Source of the DNA: JAGVSR01 sp963708775
GTDB taxonomy: Bacteria > Pseudomonadota > Alphaproteobacteria > Rhizobiales > Hyphomicrobiaceae
Assembly (NCBI GenBank): GCA_963708775.1
Contig: CAVPTI010000011.1
Location: 62,001 to 126,000 of the forward strand
Direction: 5' to 3'
Length of the DNA stretch: 64,000 bases
Shown: positions 8,604 to 18,426 of the stretch, one piece after another
Layout: each line of letters opens with the position of its first letter
How positions within the stretch are numbered: the stretch's first letter is position 1
Notes under the pieces: model-generated
Databases searched by the model: none
What the model was told of the DNA's origin: nothing
What the model saw: only the letters and a program-made list of their open reading frames with translations
Program-made: the position numbers and the translations under genes

Positions 8604-10044
8604 CTACTCGTCCCGTTCGCCGTCCAGATCGCCCATGCCGTGGCGGCGGAGCTTGGAGTATAGGCCCTGGCGGCTGAGGCCCGAGCATCTCGGCCGCGGA
8701 CGCGCGATTGTCATCGGTGAGTTCCAGCGCGGCTTCGATGCACAGGCGTTCGATCATGTCCGTCGACTCCCGTACGAGCTCCTTGAGCGGCACGCGGCCG
8801 ACGAGTTCGGTCAGCTGCTCGACGGAACGGGGGAGGGCGCGGCGGCCATTGATCGTGGTGTCCGGGCGGCGGGTGACGCGGCGGAGTGTCATGCCGAGGC
8901 AGGGTTGTTCGCCGGCGGCGACTGAGACGGCGGAGACCTCGACATCTTCGGCCGAGCCGTATTCGCCTCGCACGACGGTTGAGAAATTGCGGATTTCGCC
9001 GCGCTCTTTCAGGTTTTTGCCGAGAACAGCCATGTCGATCGGATGGCGGCCGACCCAACGATCGATCAATTCGCCGCGCAGTTGCTCTTCGGTGGCGAGC
9101 TGCGTCAGTTCGATGAAGGCTGTGTTGGCGGTCAGGACGCGTCGTTCGGGGTCTGTGACGACGAAGCCGTCCGGCAGGCGCTGGACCACGTCGAACAGGC
9201 TCGATCGCGACTTCATCCAGGCCGTGGCATTGGCCGCGGTCGGCGAGAGGCGGATCAGAATATTGGCCGAGTTTTCCTGACGGAACAGAGACGCGCCGAC
9301 GATCAGGTCGACCTTCGCGTCGTCGAGGCGAGCGACGATCTCTTCGGCGTGTCCGCTGGTCTTAAGCGCTGCCAGGAAAGCCTGAATCTTGCGCTGCCCT
9401 TCGGCATCGAACAATTCATAAAACGTGCGGCCCGACAAACGGCGCGACGAGCGGCCGAGGAGTTTCGAGGCGGCAGGGTTGCTCTCCGAGATCCGGTTGC
9501 TGCCGGCGTCAATGATGAGGACGGCTTCGGATGAAATTTGGAACAGGAGACGATAGCGGGTCTCCGCGTGCCGGAGACGCGCGTATTCGCGCTCCATGGT
9601 CTGCTGCGTTTCGACGAGCCGCTGCTGCAGAGAGGCCAGTGCGCGCAGGTCACGGCCAATGGCGACGATCTTGCCGGAGGAGCCCAGATGCACGGCGGAG
9701 TAGCGGATGGGAATTTCACCGCTGCGCCCGACGGGATGGTTGACCTGCCGCCAAGGCTGGACCGGCACGCCGGTCTGATCGCTCAAAAGATCTTCGATCT
9801 TGTTGCGGCTGTCTTCAGCCACGGTGTCGATCCAGCGCTGGCCGACCCAATTGGCGCAGCCATCCCGCAACAGCTCTTCGCTGCCGAGTGCGACGTCGCG
9901 AATGACGCCTTTGCTGTCGATGACGAGGGCGATATCAGCCGCCGCCGTCAACAATTTCGCTGCCGATTCCGCATCGATTTCGCCCAGGTGCCTTTTTGGG
10001 GCCCGGAACGGTTCGACGCGCTTGGACGGCACTCGAATTTCCAT
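8604..10044 (-). CDS. ppsR: PpsR/CrtJ photosynthesis gene repressor, C-terminal helix-turn-helix frameshifted
   Basis: The protein has tandem PAS domains (N-PAS from about residue 20, others ending near residue 380) and a C-terminal Fis-type helix-turn-helix. The frame is intact to ERLCIEAALELTDDNRASAAEML, then one extra base in the CCC run at 8680-8682 shifts it. Skipping that base restores GLSRQGLYSKLRRHG and a stop at 8604, exactly the PpsR HTH. Read literally, the protein instead runs to 8560 with a proline-rich tail and would not bind DNA. PpsR represses bch, crt and puc genes under oxygen. aerR/ppaA lies 35 bp upstream on the same strand. A homopolymer sequencing error is the likeliest explanation. 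Confidence 0.92.
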
Positions 10045-10079
10045 ACCGCTACCGCAACCTTTGCTCTTCCGCCGCGTGG

Positions 10080-10964
10080 CTACAAGGTTTTGATGTTGAC
10101 GTTCAGCAGCGAGCGCAGCTGCAAGATGGCCTGGCGACCATCTTCAGCCGTACCGTCGGCGCCGACGCGAGAAACGAATGCGGGGTTCTCAAGAAAGAGA
10201 TTTCCGCCGACCAGCACGACGACGGATTTGTTCAACGATGCCCGCCGTATCGATTGGATAGCAGATGCTATGTTCTCGACCAATGCGCCCCAACCAACCG
10301 ATATGCCAACGACATCGAAGTGCTGGCTACGGGCCAGACGGGTCATGTCGCGCACATCTTTCGGGGCGCTGCTGCAACAATCCCATCCGTACCTGCGAAA
10401 ATATTCTTCGACAATCATGAGACCCAGTGTGTGCTGTTCGCCCGGCATGGTGAGGAGAAGAATGCGCCGCCCATCGAAAGCCTGCGCTGCCTCGCGCTCA
10501 AACTCGGGGCTCAGTTCGTGTACGATTTGCTGGAGGCGGGCCATGCCGACCGTCACATCGGTGAAGCAGCATTGATCCGATTTCCACATTTCGCCCAGCA
10601 AACGAGCCGTTGGCGCCATGAGTTCCACAAAAATCGAGTCGATGGGGACGCCCTGGTTGCGAAGGGCATCGATGTAAGAGGAGGCCACGGACGTGTCATG
10701 TTCGACCACGATGCGCGCCAGCTCAGAGATATCTTCCGACGTAATGTGCATCGACGACGGCGAGGTTTCGGTATACGCGAAACCGCGGTGAGCCATCATC
10801 AAACGGGGGATCACCTCAGCTTCGATCGTCCGGCCAAGCATGGCGCGGTTGAATTCCTGGATGGCGGGCGTGGAGCCGCTCGATATTATTGCGTCTCCGG
10901 AAGGCTGGTCCTCACAGGACTGCCATTCCCCGAAAGCCTCAATGAGTTGCCTCGACCCGGGCAT
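10080..10964 (-). CDS. aerR: AerR/PpaA-type cobalamin-binding antirepressor
   Basis: 294 residues. The C-terminal half has a B12-binding fold with signature segments MWKSDQCCFTDVTVG, a GEQHTLG stretch holding the likely cobalt-coordinating histidine, and VVLVGGNLF. This is the arrangement seen in AerR and PpaA, which use light-sensitive cobalamin to counter PpsR/CrtJ repression. The N-terminal half is helical and less conserved. It is immediately upstream of ppsR on the same strand and divergent from bchF, the usual regulatory module of purple-bacterial photosynthesis clusters. Confidence 0.9.
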   Translation of the reverse strand: MPGSRQLIEAFGEWQSCEDQPSGDAIISSGSTPAIQEFNRAMLGRTIEAEVIPRLMMAHRGFAYTETSPSSMHITSEDISELARIVVEHDTSVASSYIDALRNQGVPIDSIFVELMAPTARLLGEMWKSDQCCFTDVTVGMARLQQIVHELSPEFEREAAQAFDGRRILLLTMPGEQHTLGLMIVEEYFRRYGWDCCSSAPKDVRDMTRLARSQHFDVVGISVGWGALVENIASAIQSIRRASLNKSVVVLVGGNLFLENPAFVSRVGADGTAEDGRQAILQLRSLLNVNIKTL

Positions 10965-11152
10965 GGGGCGTATTCCTCCCGTACTGGCCGCATGACACCT
11001 GGAAGAGGTGTGTCTAACTGCTATGGCCGTTCGAGGATGGACCCGCTCTAAGCTAATTGCCGTGTCGCTATGCCGATCCAGGCTGATCTAAGCACTTTGT
11101 ATCCACGAGCACCATCACGAAGTTGATCATTCAAAGCCCCTGGACGAAAAAA

Positions 11153-11210
11153 TGTAAAGCGAAAATTACGTCAACTTAGGTTGACATTCATTCGAGGGCG
11201 GTCGTAATCT
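11153..11210 (+). promoter_or_regulatory. bchF promoter with two overlapping PpsR-type sites (in the 10965-11259 intergenic region)
   Basis: Two near-matches to TGT-N12-ACA overlap by 2 bp: TGTAAAGCGAAAATTACG at 11153-11170 and CGTCAACTTAGGTTGACA at 11169-11186. The second is an inverted repeat (GTCAAC-N4-GTTGAC) whose right end is a consensus -35 box TTGACA (11181-11186). TAATCT follows after 18 bp (11205-11210). The arrangement, operator ending in the -35 box, matches that upstream of bchG. The rest of the aerR-bchF gap shows no gene. Confidence 0.65.
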
Positions 11211-11259
11211 CGGCACGCTAGGTCGCAGGCTAACTGCACCAGCGCGGGGCGAGACGATC

Positions 11260-11781
11260 GTGAAGGGCACGGCAGATACCCACACTTCGGCCATTCGACC
11301 GCTCTATACAGCGGACGAGCGTCGCCGGCGCGATGCCTCCGCCTGGACCCTTGTGCAGGGCATCCTCGCACCGCTTCAATTTCTGGTTTTCCTCGTCAGC
11401 CTGTGGCTGGTCGTGCGGTTTCTTCTCACGGGCGAGGGCGAATACGCCGCGACCGTCTCCGTCGTGGTTAAGACGTTCGTTCTCTACACCATAATGGTGA
11501 CCGGCTCGATCTGGGAGAAAGAAGTCTTCGGGCGCTATCTCTTTGCTCCGGCTTTCTTTTGGGAAGACGTCGTCAGCATGCTCGTGCTGGCGCTGCATAC
11601 CGCCTACCTCTACGCCCTCTTTACTGGCTGGCTTGGCGTCGAAGGGCAGATGCTGCTCGCGCTCGCGGCCTATGCCACCTACGTCGTCAATGCCGCACAA
11701 TTCATTCTGAAGTTACGTGCGGCGCGTCTGCAAAGTGCGTCCGCGTCAGAGCCGGCGACCGGAATGGAGGTCGCGCAATGA
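11260..11781 (+). CDS. bchF: 2-vinyl bacteriochlorophyllide hydratase
   Basis: 173 residues with four hydrophobic membrane segments and the BchF signature segments YTADERRRRDASAWTLVQG and TGSIWEKEVFGRYLFAPAFF. BchF adds water to the C3 vinyl group to give the 3-hydroxyethyl intermediate of bacteriochlorophyll a. The start is GTG at 11260. It opens the long plus-strand operon; its stop overlaps the bchN start (ATGA at 11778-11781). Confidence 0.95.
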   Translation: MKGTADTHTSAIRPLYTADERRRRDASAWTLVQGILAPLQFLVFLVSLWLVVRFLLTGEGEYAATVSVVVKTFVLYTIMVTGSIWEKEVFGRYLFAPAFFWEDVVSMLVLALHTAYLYALFTGWLGVEGQMLLALAAYATYVVNAAQFILKLRAARLQSASASEPATGMEVAQ

Positions 11782-13076
11782 CGAGCGTACTCGCCAGCGC
11801 GAAGGCGCTCACCAAGGAAGCGTGCGCCACCACCGAACGGCCGGTGCTGCGCGAACGCGGGCAGCGGGAAGTTTTCTGTGGATTAACCGGCATCATCTGG
11901 CTGCACCGGAAAATCCAGGACGCGTTCTTCCTCGTCGTCGGTTCGCGGACGTGCGCTCATCTCATTCAATCGGCTGCGGGAGTGATGATCTTCGCAGAGC
12001 CGCGCTTTGCCACGGCGATTCTCGATGAGCGGGATCTCGCAGGTCTGGCAGATGCAAATGAAGAACTCGACCGGGTCGTGGGCCGACTTCTGGAGCGCCG
12101 CCCCGACATTCGCATGCTCTTCCTGGTGGGGTCGTGCCCGTCGGAAGTGATCAAGCTCGACCTTTCGCGGGCTGCCGAACGTCTCTCGGTGCAGCATGCG
12201 CCGAATGTGCGCGTGCTGAATTACTCGGGCAGCGGTATCGAAACCACATTTACCCAGGGCGAAGATGCGTGCCTCGCGTCTCTGGTGCCGGAATTGCCGG
12301 CCCGTGAAGAGGGCGCGGCCCCGCAGCTTCTCGTTGCCGGCGCGCTCGCTGATATCGTCGAGGACCAGTTCCGCCGGATCTTCACCGAACTCGGGATGAC
12401 CGATGTCGCGTTCCTGCCGCCGCGCAAGTCGCGCGAATTGCCCGCCGTCGGGCCAGGGACGAAAGTGCTTCTGGCACAGCCGTTTCTCACGGATACCAGC
12501 GCTCGCCTGCAGGAGCGCGGCTGTGAAATTCTGGCCGCGCCGTTCCCTTATGGTGTCGAAGGGACGATGGCCTGGCTCGCAAAGGCCGCAGATCTTTGGG
12601 GCGTGCCGCGGGCGCGCTTCGATGAGGTCGTTGCACCTGCTGCAGCGCGGGCTCGCAAAGCACTCGATGCACACAAATTCCGGCTCGCGGGCAAGCGCGT
12701 GTTCTTCTTCCCCGACAGCCAGCTCGAAATCCCACTTGCGCGGTTCCTGCACGAAGAACTCGGCATGTTTCCGGTCGAGGTCGGGACGCCGTATCTCAAT
12801 CGTCAGCAGATGGCGTTCGATCTCGACAAATTGCCGGCGGAAACGCTCGTCAGCGAAGGCCAGGACGTGGAGCGTCAGCTCGATCGCTGCCGCGATGCCA
12901 AGCCCGATCTGATTGTTTGCGGCCTCGGTCTTGCCAATCCGCTCGAGGCGGAAGGCTTCACGACCAAGTGGTCGATCGAACTTCTGTTCACGCCGGTGCA
13001 GGGCTTCGAACAGGCCGGTGACTTGGCAGAACTCTTCACGCGTCCGCTTCTGCGGCGCACGCGGCTGGAGGTCTGA
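11778..13076 (+). CDS. bchN: Dark-operative protochlorophyllide reductase subunit N
   Basis: 432 residues, normal for BchN. The NifD-like fold is clear, with cluster-ligand cysteines in REVFCGLTG, GSRTCAHLIQ and VGSCPSEVIKLDL. With BchB it forms the catalytic NB component, holding a [4Fe-4S] cluster, that reduces ring D of protochlorophyllide without light. The start was set at ATG 11778 because the frame is open further upstream but conservation begins here, and the overlap with bchF is of the ATGA type. Confidence 0.97.
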   Translation: MTSVLASAKALTKEACATTERPVLRERGQREVFCGLTGIIWLHRKIQDAFFLVVGSRTCAHLIQSAAGVMIFAEPRFATAILDERDLAGLADANEELDRVVGRLLERRPDIRMLFLVGSCPSEVIKLDLSRAAERLSVQHAPNVRVLNYSGSGIETTFTQGEDACLASLVPELPAREEGAAPQLLVAGALADIVEDQFRRIFTELGMTDVAFLPPRKSRELPAVGPGTKVLLAQPFLTDTSARLQERGCEILAAPFPYGVEGTMAWLAKAADLWGVPRARFDEVVAPAAARARKALDAHKFRLAGKRVFFFPDSQLEIPLARFLHEELGMFPVEVGTPYLNRQQMAFDLDKLPAETLVSEGQDVERQLDRCRDAKPDLIVCGLGLANPLEAEGFTTKWSIELLFTPVQGFEQAGDLAELFTRPLLRRTRLEV

Positions 13077-13079
13077 GCC

Positions 13080-14696
13080 ATGCAATTGACCGTCTGGACC
13101 TATGAAGGACCTCCGCACATCGGCGCGATGCGCATCGCGAACTCGATGGATGGGCTGCATTACGTGCTGCATGCGCCGCAGGGCGACACGTATGCCGATC
13201 TCCTGTTCACGATGATCGAGCGCAATAACGTGCGCCCGCCCGTGACCTACACGACTTTCCAGGCGCGCGACCTCGGCGGCGATACGGCGGAACTGTTCAA
13301 GTCTTCGGCGCGGGCGGCGTACGAGCGCTTCAAGCCCGAAGCGATGATCGTCGGGGCTTCGTGCACGGCGGAACTGATCCAGGACGATCCGGGCGGGCTC
13401 GCCAAGGCGCTTGCGCTGGATTGCCCCGTTATTCCGCTCGATTTGCCTGCGTATCAAAAGAAAGAGAACTGGGGCGCGGCGGAAACATTCTATCAGCTCG
13501 TGCGCGCTTATACGGGCGCCCAGGCGCCGGCCCCCGGCGCGACGCGCCCTCAGCGGGCTGCCGGCGAGCGCGCGCGCTGCAATGTTCTCGGCCCGACATC
13601 GCTGGGATTCCGCAATCGGGACGACGTAACGGAAATCCTGCGCCTTCTGGCCGATCTCAAGATCGAAGTGAACGTGGTGGCGCCGCAGGGTTCGCGGCCG
13701 TCCGATCTGGCGCGGCTGCCGGAAGCCGACTTCAATATCGTGCTCTATCCGGAAGTGGCGCAGAACGCCGCCAACTGGCTGAAACGGACTTTCGGGCAGC
13801 CGTTCACCAAGACCATTCCGATCGGTGTGGGAGCGACCCGCGCCTTTGTGAAGGAAGTGTGCGAACTGGCCGGCGTCGACAGCACGGCATTTCTTTCGCG
13901 CGAGCGGTCGCGATTGCCATGGTACTCGCGCAGCATCGATTCAACCTACCTCACCGGTAAGCGCGTCTTCATTTTCGGCGATGCCACGCATGCGATCGCC
14001 GCGGCCAAGGTCGCCACGAGCGAATTGGGGTTCAAGGTTGTCGGGCTTGGCACCTATTCGCGTGAGTTTGCCCGCGATATCCGCGAAGCCGCCAAAGAGT
14101 ACGGATTGGAAGCGATCGTCACCGACGATTATCTGGAAGTCGAGCAGGCGGTGCGGGATCTGCATCCGGAACTCGTTCTCGGCACGCAGATGGAACGTCA
14201 CATCGCCAAGCGTCTGGGCGTTCCCTGCGCGGTGATCTCCGCCCCGATCCATGTCCAGGATTTTCCGGCGCGCTACGCTCCGCAAATGGGCTTCGAGGGC
14301 GCCAACGTGCTCTTCGATACCTGGGTTCATCCGCTGATGATGGGTCTTGAAGAACATCTTCTGCAGATGTTCCGCGACGACTTCGAATTTCACGATGGCG
14401 CCGGGCCTTCGCATCTGGGCGGTCACGGTGGGGCGCGCGAAGCCTCAGCTGATGCGTCCGTGGCTGCCTTGGCACCCGTCGCGACCTCGGAGGCGATCGT
14501 GCTGCAGGAGCCGGCGGCGCCGGTGGCAGCCAAGCCAGAGGGTTGGGCTGCGGAAGCAGAAAAAGAACTCGGAAAAATCCCGTTCTTCGTGCGGGGCAAG
14601 GCACGGCGCAACACCGAACGCTACGCCGCAGAACGCGGCATCACGACGATAACCATTGAGACTTTGTATGATGCTAAGGCCCATTACAGCCGCTGA
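13080..14696 (+). CDS. bchB: Dark-operative protochlorophyllide reductase subunit B
   Basis: 538 residues. It starts MQLTVWTYEGPPHIGAMRIA, the standard BchB N-terminus containing the aspartate/cluster-ligand region, and has GASCTAELIQDDPGG near residue 95. The C-terminal domain (from about residue 470: KELGKIPFFVRGKARRN) is the BchB-specific protochlorophyllide-binding extension. It pairs with BchN. The 3' end overlaps bchH by 29 bp. Confidence 0.97.
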   Translation: MQLTVWTYEGPPHIGAMRIANSMDGLHYVLHAPQGDTYADLLFTMIERNNVRPPVTYTTFQARDLGGDTAELFKSSARAAYERFKPEAMIVGASCTAELIQDDPGGLAKALALDCPVIPLDLPAYQKKENWGAAETFYQLVRAYTGAQAPAPGATRPQRAAGERARCNVLGPTSLGFRNRDDVTEILRLLADLKIEVNVVAPQGSRPSDLARLPEADFNIVLYPEVAQNAANWLKRTFGQPFTKTIPIGVGATRAFVKEVCELAGVDSTAFLSRERSRLPWYSRSIDSTYLTGKRVFIFGDATHAIAAAKVATSELGFKVVGLGTYSREFARDIREAAKEYGLEAIVTDDYLEVEQAVRDLHPELVLGTQMERHIAKRLGVPCAVISAPIHVQDFPARYAPQMGFEGANVLFDTWVHPLMMGLEEHLLQMFRDDFEFHDGAGPSHLGGHGGAREASADASVAALAPVATSEAIVLQEPAAPVAAKPEGWAAEAEKELGKIPFFVRGKARRNTERYAAERGITTITIETLYDAKAHYSR

Positions 14697-17600
14697 CCCG
14701 GGCTCAATCCGGGTGGTGATCGTGACGATGGACAGCCATTTGGCTGCCGCGGTCGATCGCGCGCGGCGTACTCTGGAGCGCTCCATCCCGGGTCTCAAGA
14801 TCAGCCTGCATGCGGCAGCGGATTGGGAACTTGATCCCGCATCGCTGCAGCGCTGCAAGGACGACATTGCCAAGGGCGATATCATCTTCGCCAACATGCT
14901 GTTCATGGAAGACCACATCCGTGCGGTTCTTCCCGATCTGCAGGCGCGCCGTGACAACTGCGATGCGATGATCGGCTGTTTGTCGGCGGGCGAGGTCATC
15001 AAGCTGACGCGACTCGGCAGCTTCTCGATGAATGGCGAGCCTGGCGGCGCCATGGCGCTCCTGAAGCGGCTGCGCGGCAGTTCCAAAGACAAAAAGCATT
15101 CGTCGGGCGAGTCGCAGATGGCGATGCTGCGGCGGATCCCGAAGATCCTGCGTTTCATCCCGGGCCCTGCCCAGGACGTGCGCGCGTATTTTCTGACGCT
15201 GCAATACTGGCTGGCCGGTTCGGAAGAGAATGTCGTCAACATGGTCCGCTATCTGGTGGACCGGTATGCCGACGGCGAGCGCAAGGGGCTGCGCGGCACG
15301 CTGAAGGCGCAGCCGCCGATGGTTTATCCGGATGTCGGCCTTTATCATCCTTCTCTGCCGCAACGGATGACGGAAAAGCTTTCCGATCTACCGGTGAAGG
15401 GCACACGCGGCCGGGTCGGCGTGCTCGTCATGCGGTCCTATCTGCTGGCCGGAAATACGGCTCACTACGACGGTGTGCTGGCGGCGCTCGAAGCGCGCGG
15501 GCTCGATGTCGTGCCGGCGTTCGCGACCGGGCTCGATGCGCGTCCAGCGGTGGACAAGTTCTTCCTGCAGAATGGGCGCGTGACGGTTGATGCGGTCGTG
15601 TCGCTGACCGGGTTCTCGCTTGTAGGTGGGCCCGCGTACAACGACGCCAAGGCCGCGGAAGAGATGCTTGCGGGCCTCGACGTGCCGTATCTGGCGGCGC
15701 ATGCGGTGGAATTCCAGTCGCTCGAGCAGTGGGGCGCTTCCGAGCGTGGCCTGATGCCGATCGAGCAGACGATCATGGTCGCCATTCCCGAGCTCGACGG
15801 GTCCACGGGACCCATGGTGTTCGGCGGTCGGTCAGATGGAACGGGTGAAGCCTGCACCGGCTGTGATCGGCGCTGCGTGCTGGCGAAGGGCGATGCCGAA
15901 CGCAACATGCACGTGTGCATCGATCGCGCAGAAATGCTGGCCGCACGCATCGAGAAGCTCGTTGCGCTTCGTCGCAGCCAGCGGGCCGAGCGCAAACTGG
16001 CGATCGTGCTCTTCAATTTCCCGCCCAACAGCGGCGCCACCGGTTCAGCCGCGTTCCTGTCGGTCTTCGCGTCTCTCTTCAACACGCTGAAGTCGCTGAA
16101 GGAGGCCGGGTATTCGGTCGATGTTCCGGCGAGCGTGGATGCGCTGCGCAATCAGATCATCACCGGGAATGCGGCGGCACACGGGTCGATCGCAAACGTG
16201 GTCGCGAAGATCCCGGCCGATACGCACGTCCGCCGGCAGAAGTGGCTGAAGGAAATCGAGGGCCAGTGGGGTGCTGCTCCCGGCCGCGCGCAGAGCGATG
16301 GCCAATCGATCTTCGTGCTCGGCGCGCAATATGGAAATGTGCTGGTCGCGATCCAGCCTGCGTTCGGCTACGAGGGCGACCCGATGCGGTTGCTGTTCGA
16401 GAAGAGCTTCGCGCCGACGCATGCGTTCGCCGCCTTCTACCGCTATCTGCGCGAAGATTTCGGTGCGCACGCACTTCTGCACTACGGCACGCACGGTGCG
16501 CTGGAGTTCATGCCTGGCAAGCAGGCAGGTATGTCCGGTTCGTCGTGGCCGGACCGGCTCATCGGCGACATGCCGAACTTCTATCTCTATGCAGCGAACA
16601 ATCCATCTGAAGGCACGATCGCGAAGCGGCGCTCGGCTGCAACGCTGATCAGCTATCTCACGCCGCCGATTTCGGCAGCCGGTCTTTATCGCGGCCTTCT
16701 CGACCTCAAGGCCTCGATCGAGCGCTGGCGCGGTCTGGAGCCGGAAGCCGATGCAGAACGCGAGCAGCTGCTGCCGGTGATCCAGGCGCAGGCGGCGCAG
16801 GTGGAACTCGCTGCGGCTGAGCCGGAGTGGCCTTTCGCCGACGGCGAAGGCCATGTCGCCAAGTTGTGGGCGGCGGTTCTCGAACTTGAATACACGCTGA
16901 TCCCGAACGGGCTGCATGTGATTGGCGAGCCGATGACGGCGGGTGAGCGGCTGGATCTGCTCAAGGCCGCTGCGGAAGCGCGTCCCGACTATCATCCGGC
17001 GGATGCGACGCTGGAAGCGATCGTTGCGGGCGCTCGGCCTGAAGACGCGCTGGCGAAGACGACGCGCGACAAGAGCCCCGAGGCAATCGAAGCCGTGGTG
17101 GCCATGTCGGAGCTGAACCGGCTGCTGTCGGAAGAGCATGAGCTTGGTGCGCTGGTGCATGCACTGGATGGGCGCTTTGTTCGTCCCGCACCGTCGGGCG
17201 ATCTCATTCGGACGCCGGCTATCCTTCCCACGGGCCGTAACCTGCATGGGTTTGATCCATTCCGCATCCCGAGCGCATTTGCGATGGCAGACGGCACGCG
17301 GCAAACGAACCGCTTGCTCGAACGCTATCGTCTCGACGGCAATCCGCTGCCGGAGACCGTCGCGCTGGTGCTCTGGGGGACAGACAACCTGAAGACCGAG
17401 GGCGGGCCGATCGCGCAGGCGCTGGCGCTGATGGGGGCCAAGCCGCGTTTCGATAGCTATGGTCGTCTGTGCGGCGCTGATCTCATTCCGTTGGAGCAAC
17501 TCGGGCGTCCGCGCATCGATGCTGTCGTGACGCTTTCAGGTATCTTCCGCGATCTGCTGCCGCTGCAGACGAAGTTACTGGCGGAGGCAGCGTGGCTCGC

Positions 17601-18426
17601 CGCGATGGCGGATGAGCCAGCAGAGATGAATTACATCCGTGCGCATGCGCTGGCCTACATGCAGGCGAAGGGCGTCGACATGGAGACGGCGGCGCTGCGC
17701 GTATTCTCCAACGCGGACGGTGCCTACGGGGCCAACGTCAACCAGCTCATCGAAGAGGGCACCTGGCAGGACGGGGACGAGCTGGCGGAGACCTACTCCC
17801 GCCGCAAGAGCTTCGCGTACAGCCGCACCGGTAAGCCGGAACAGCAGTCGGCGCTGCTCGAGAGCGTGCTGTCAAATGTGAAGCTCGCCTATCAGAACCT
17901 CGAATCCGTCGAAGTCGGGATCACGACCATCGATCACTACTTCGATACGCTCGGCGGCATCAGTCGGGCGGTGCGCCGCGCGAGTGGAAACGACGTGCCG
18001 GTCTACATCGGCGACCAGACGCGCGGGGAAGGTCTCGTGCGATCGCTGTCGGAACAGGTGGCGCTCGAGACGCGGACGCGGACCCTCAATCCGAAATGGT
18101 ACGAGGGCATGCTGAAGCATGGCTACGAAGGCGTGCGCCAGATCGAGGCGCAGGTCACCAACACGCTCGGCTGGTCGGCGACGACGGGACAAGTGGCGCC
18201 CTGGGTCTATCACCAGATCACGGAGACTTTCGTTCTCGACCCTGAAATGCGCGAACGCCTCGCGGCTTTGAACCCGACGGCGTCTGCGAAGGTCGCGAAC
18301 CGGCTGCTCGAAGCCCACGAGCGGAATTATTGGACGCCGGAACCGGGCGTGCTTGAAGCCCTGAGGAATGCAGGCGCTGATCTCGAGGACCGTCTCGAAG
18401 GCGTCGGAGTGGAGGTTGCCGCATGA
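14668..18426 (+). CDS. bchH: Magnesium chelatase subunit H
   Basis: 1252 residues, the usual size of BchH. It binds protoporphyrin IX and carries out Mg2+ insertion with the BchI-BchD ATPase; it also passes Mg-protoporphyrin to BchM, encoded two genes downstream. CobN/BchH family segments are present throughout, such as HYGTHGALEFMPGKQ near residue 610. Start candidates are ATG 14668 and the adjacent ATG 14671, both inside the 3' end of bchB; an in-frame TTG at 14656 is less likely. Confidence 0.97.
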   Translation: MMLRPITAADPGSIRVVIVTMDSHLAAAVDRARRTLERSIPGLKISLHAAADWELDPASLQRCKDDIAKGDIIFANMLFMEDHIRAVLPDLQARRDNCDAMIGCLSAGEVIKLTRLGSFSMNGEPGGAMALLKRLRGSSKDKKHSSGESQMAMLRRIPKILRFIPGPAQDVRAYFLTLQYWLAGSEENVVNMVRYLVDRYADGERKGLRGTLKAQPPMVYPDVGLYHPSLPQRMTEKLSDLPVKGTRGRVGVLVMRSYLLAGNTAHYDGVLAALEARGLDVVPAFATGLDARPAVDKFFLQNGRVTVDAVVSLTGFSLVGGPAYNDAKAAEEMLAGLDVPYLAAHAVEFQSLEQWGASERGLMPIEQTIMVAIPELDGSTGPMVFGGRSDGTGEACTGCDRRCVLAKGDAERNMHVCIDRAEMLAARIEKLVALRRSQRAERKLAIVLFNFPPNSGATGSAAFLSVFASLFNTLKSLKEAGYSVDVPASVDALRNQIITGNAAAHGSIANVVAKIPADTHVRRQKWLKEIEGQWGAAPGRAQSDGQSIFVLGAQYGNVLVAIQPAFGYEGDPMRLLFEKSFAPTHAFAAFYRYLREDFGAHALLHYGTHGALEFMPGKQAGMSGSSWPDRLIGDMPNFYLYAANNPSEGTIAKRRSAATLISYLTPPISAAGLYRGLLDLKASIERWRGLEPEADAEREQLLPVIQAQAAQVELAAAEPEWPFADGEGHVAKLWAAVLELEYTLIPNGLHVIGEPMTAGERLDLLKAAAEARPDYHPADATLEAIVAGARPEDALAKTTRDKSPEAIEAVVAMSELNRLLSEEHELGALVHALDGRFVRPAPSGDLIRTPAILPTGRNLHGFDPFRIPSAFAMADGTRQTNRLLERYRLDGNPLPETVALVLWGTDNLKTEGGPIAQALALMGAKPRFDSYGRLCGADLIPLEQLGRPRIDAVVTLSGIFRDLLPLQTKLLAEAAWLAAMADEPAEMNYIRAHALAYMQAKGVDMETAALRVFSNADGAYGANVNQLIEEGTWQDGDELAETYSRRKSFAYSRTGKPEQQSALLESVLSNVKLAYQNLESVEVGITTIDHYFDTLGGISRAVRRASGNDVPVYIGDQTRGEGLVRSLSEQVALETRTRTLNPKWYEGMLKHGYEGVRQIEAQVTNTLGWSATTGQVAPWVYHQITETFVLDPEMRERLAALNPTASAKVANRLLEAHERNYWTPEPGVLEALRNAGADLEDRLEGVGVEVAA

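Noticed and set aside
10994..11012. Short hairpin ACACCT-N-AGGTGT upstream of aerR as a riboswitch
   Set aside because: Only a 6-bp stem with a short loop and no further structure; a cobalamin riboswitch would be much larger.
11123..11134. TTGATCATTCAA as an FNR box upstream of bchF
   Set aside because: The half-sites are spaced too closely for TTGAT-N4-ATCAA; it is an imperfect short palindrome only.
11883..13457. Long open frame opposite bchN (over 500 codons)
   Set aside because: Antisense shadow of bchN/bchB; Arg/His-rich composition and no family match.
16045..17499. Long open frame opposite bchH (nearly 490 codons)
   Set aside because: Antisense to the conserved core of bchH; composition is that of a GC-bias artefact.
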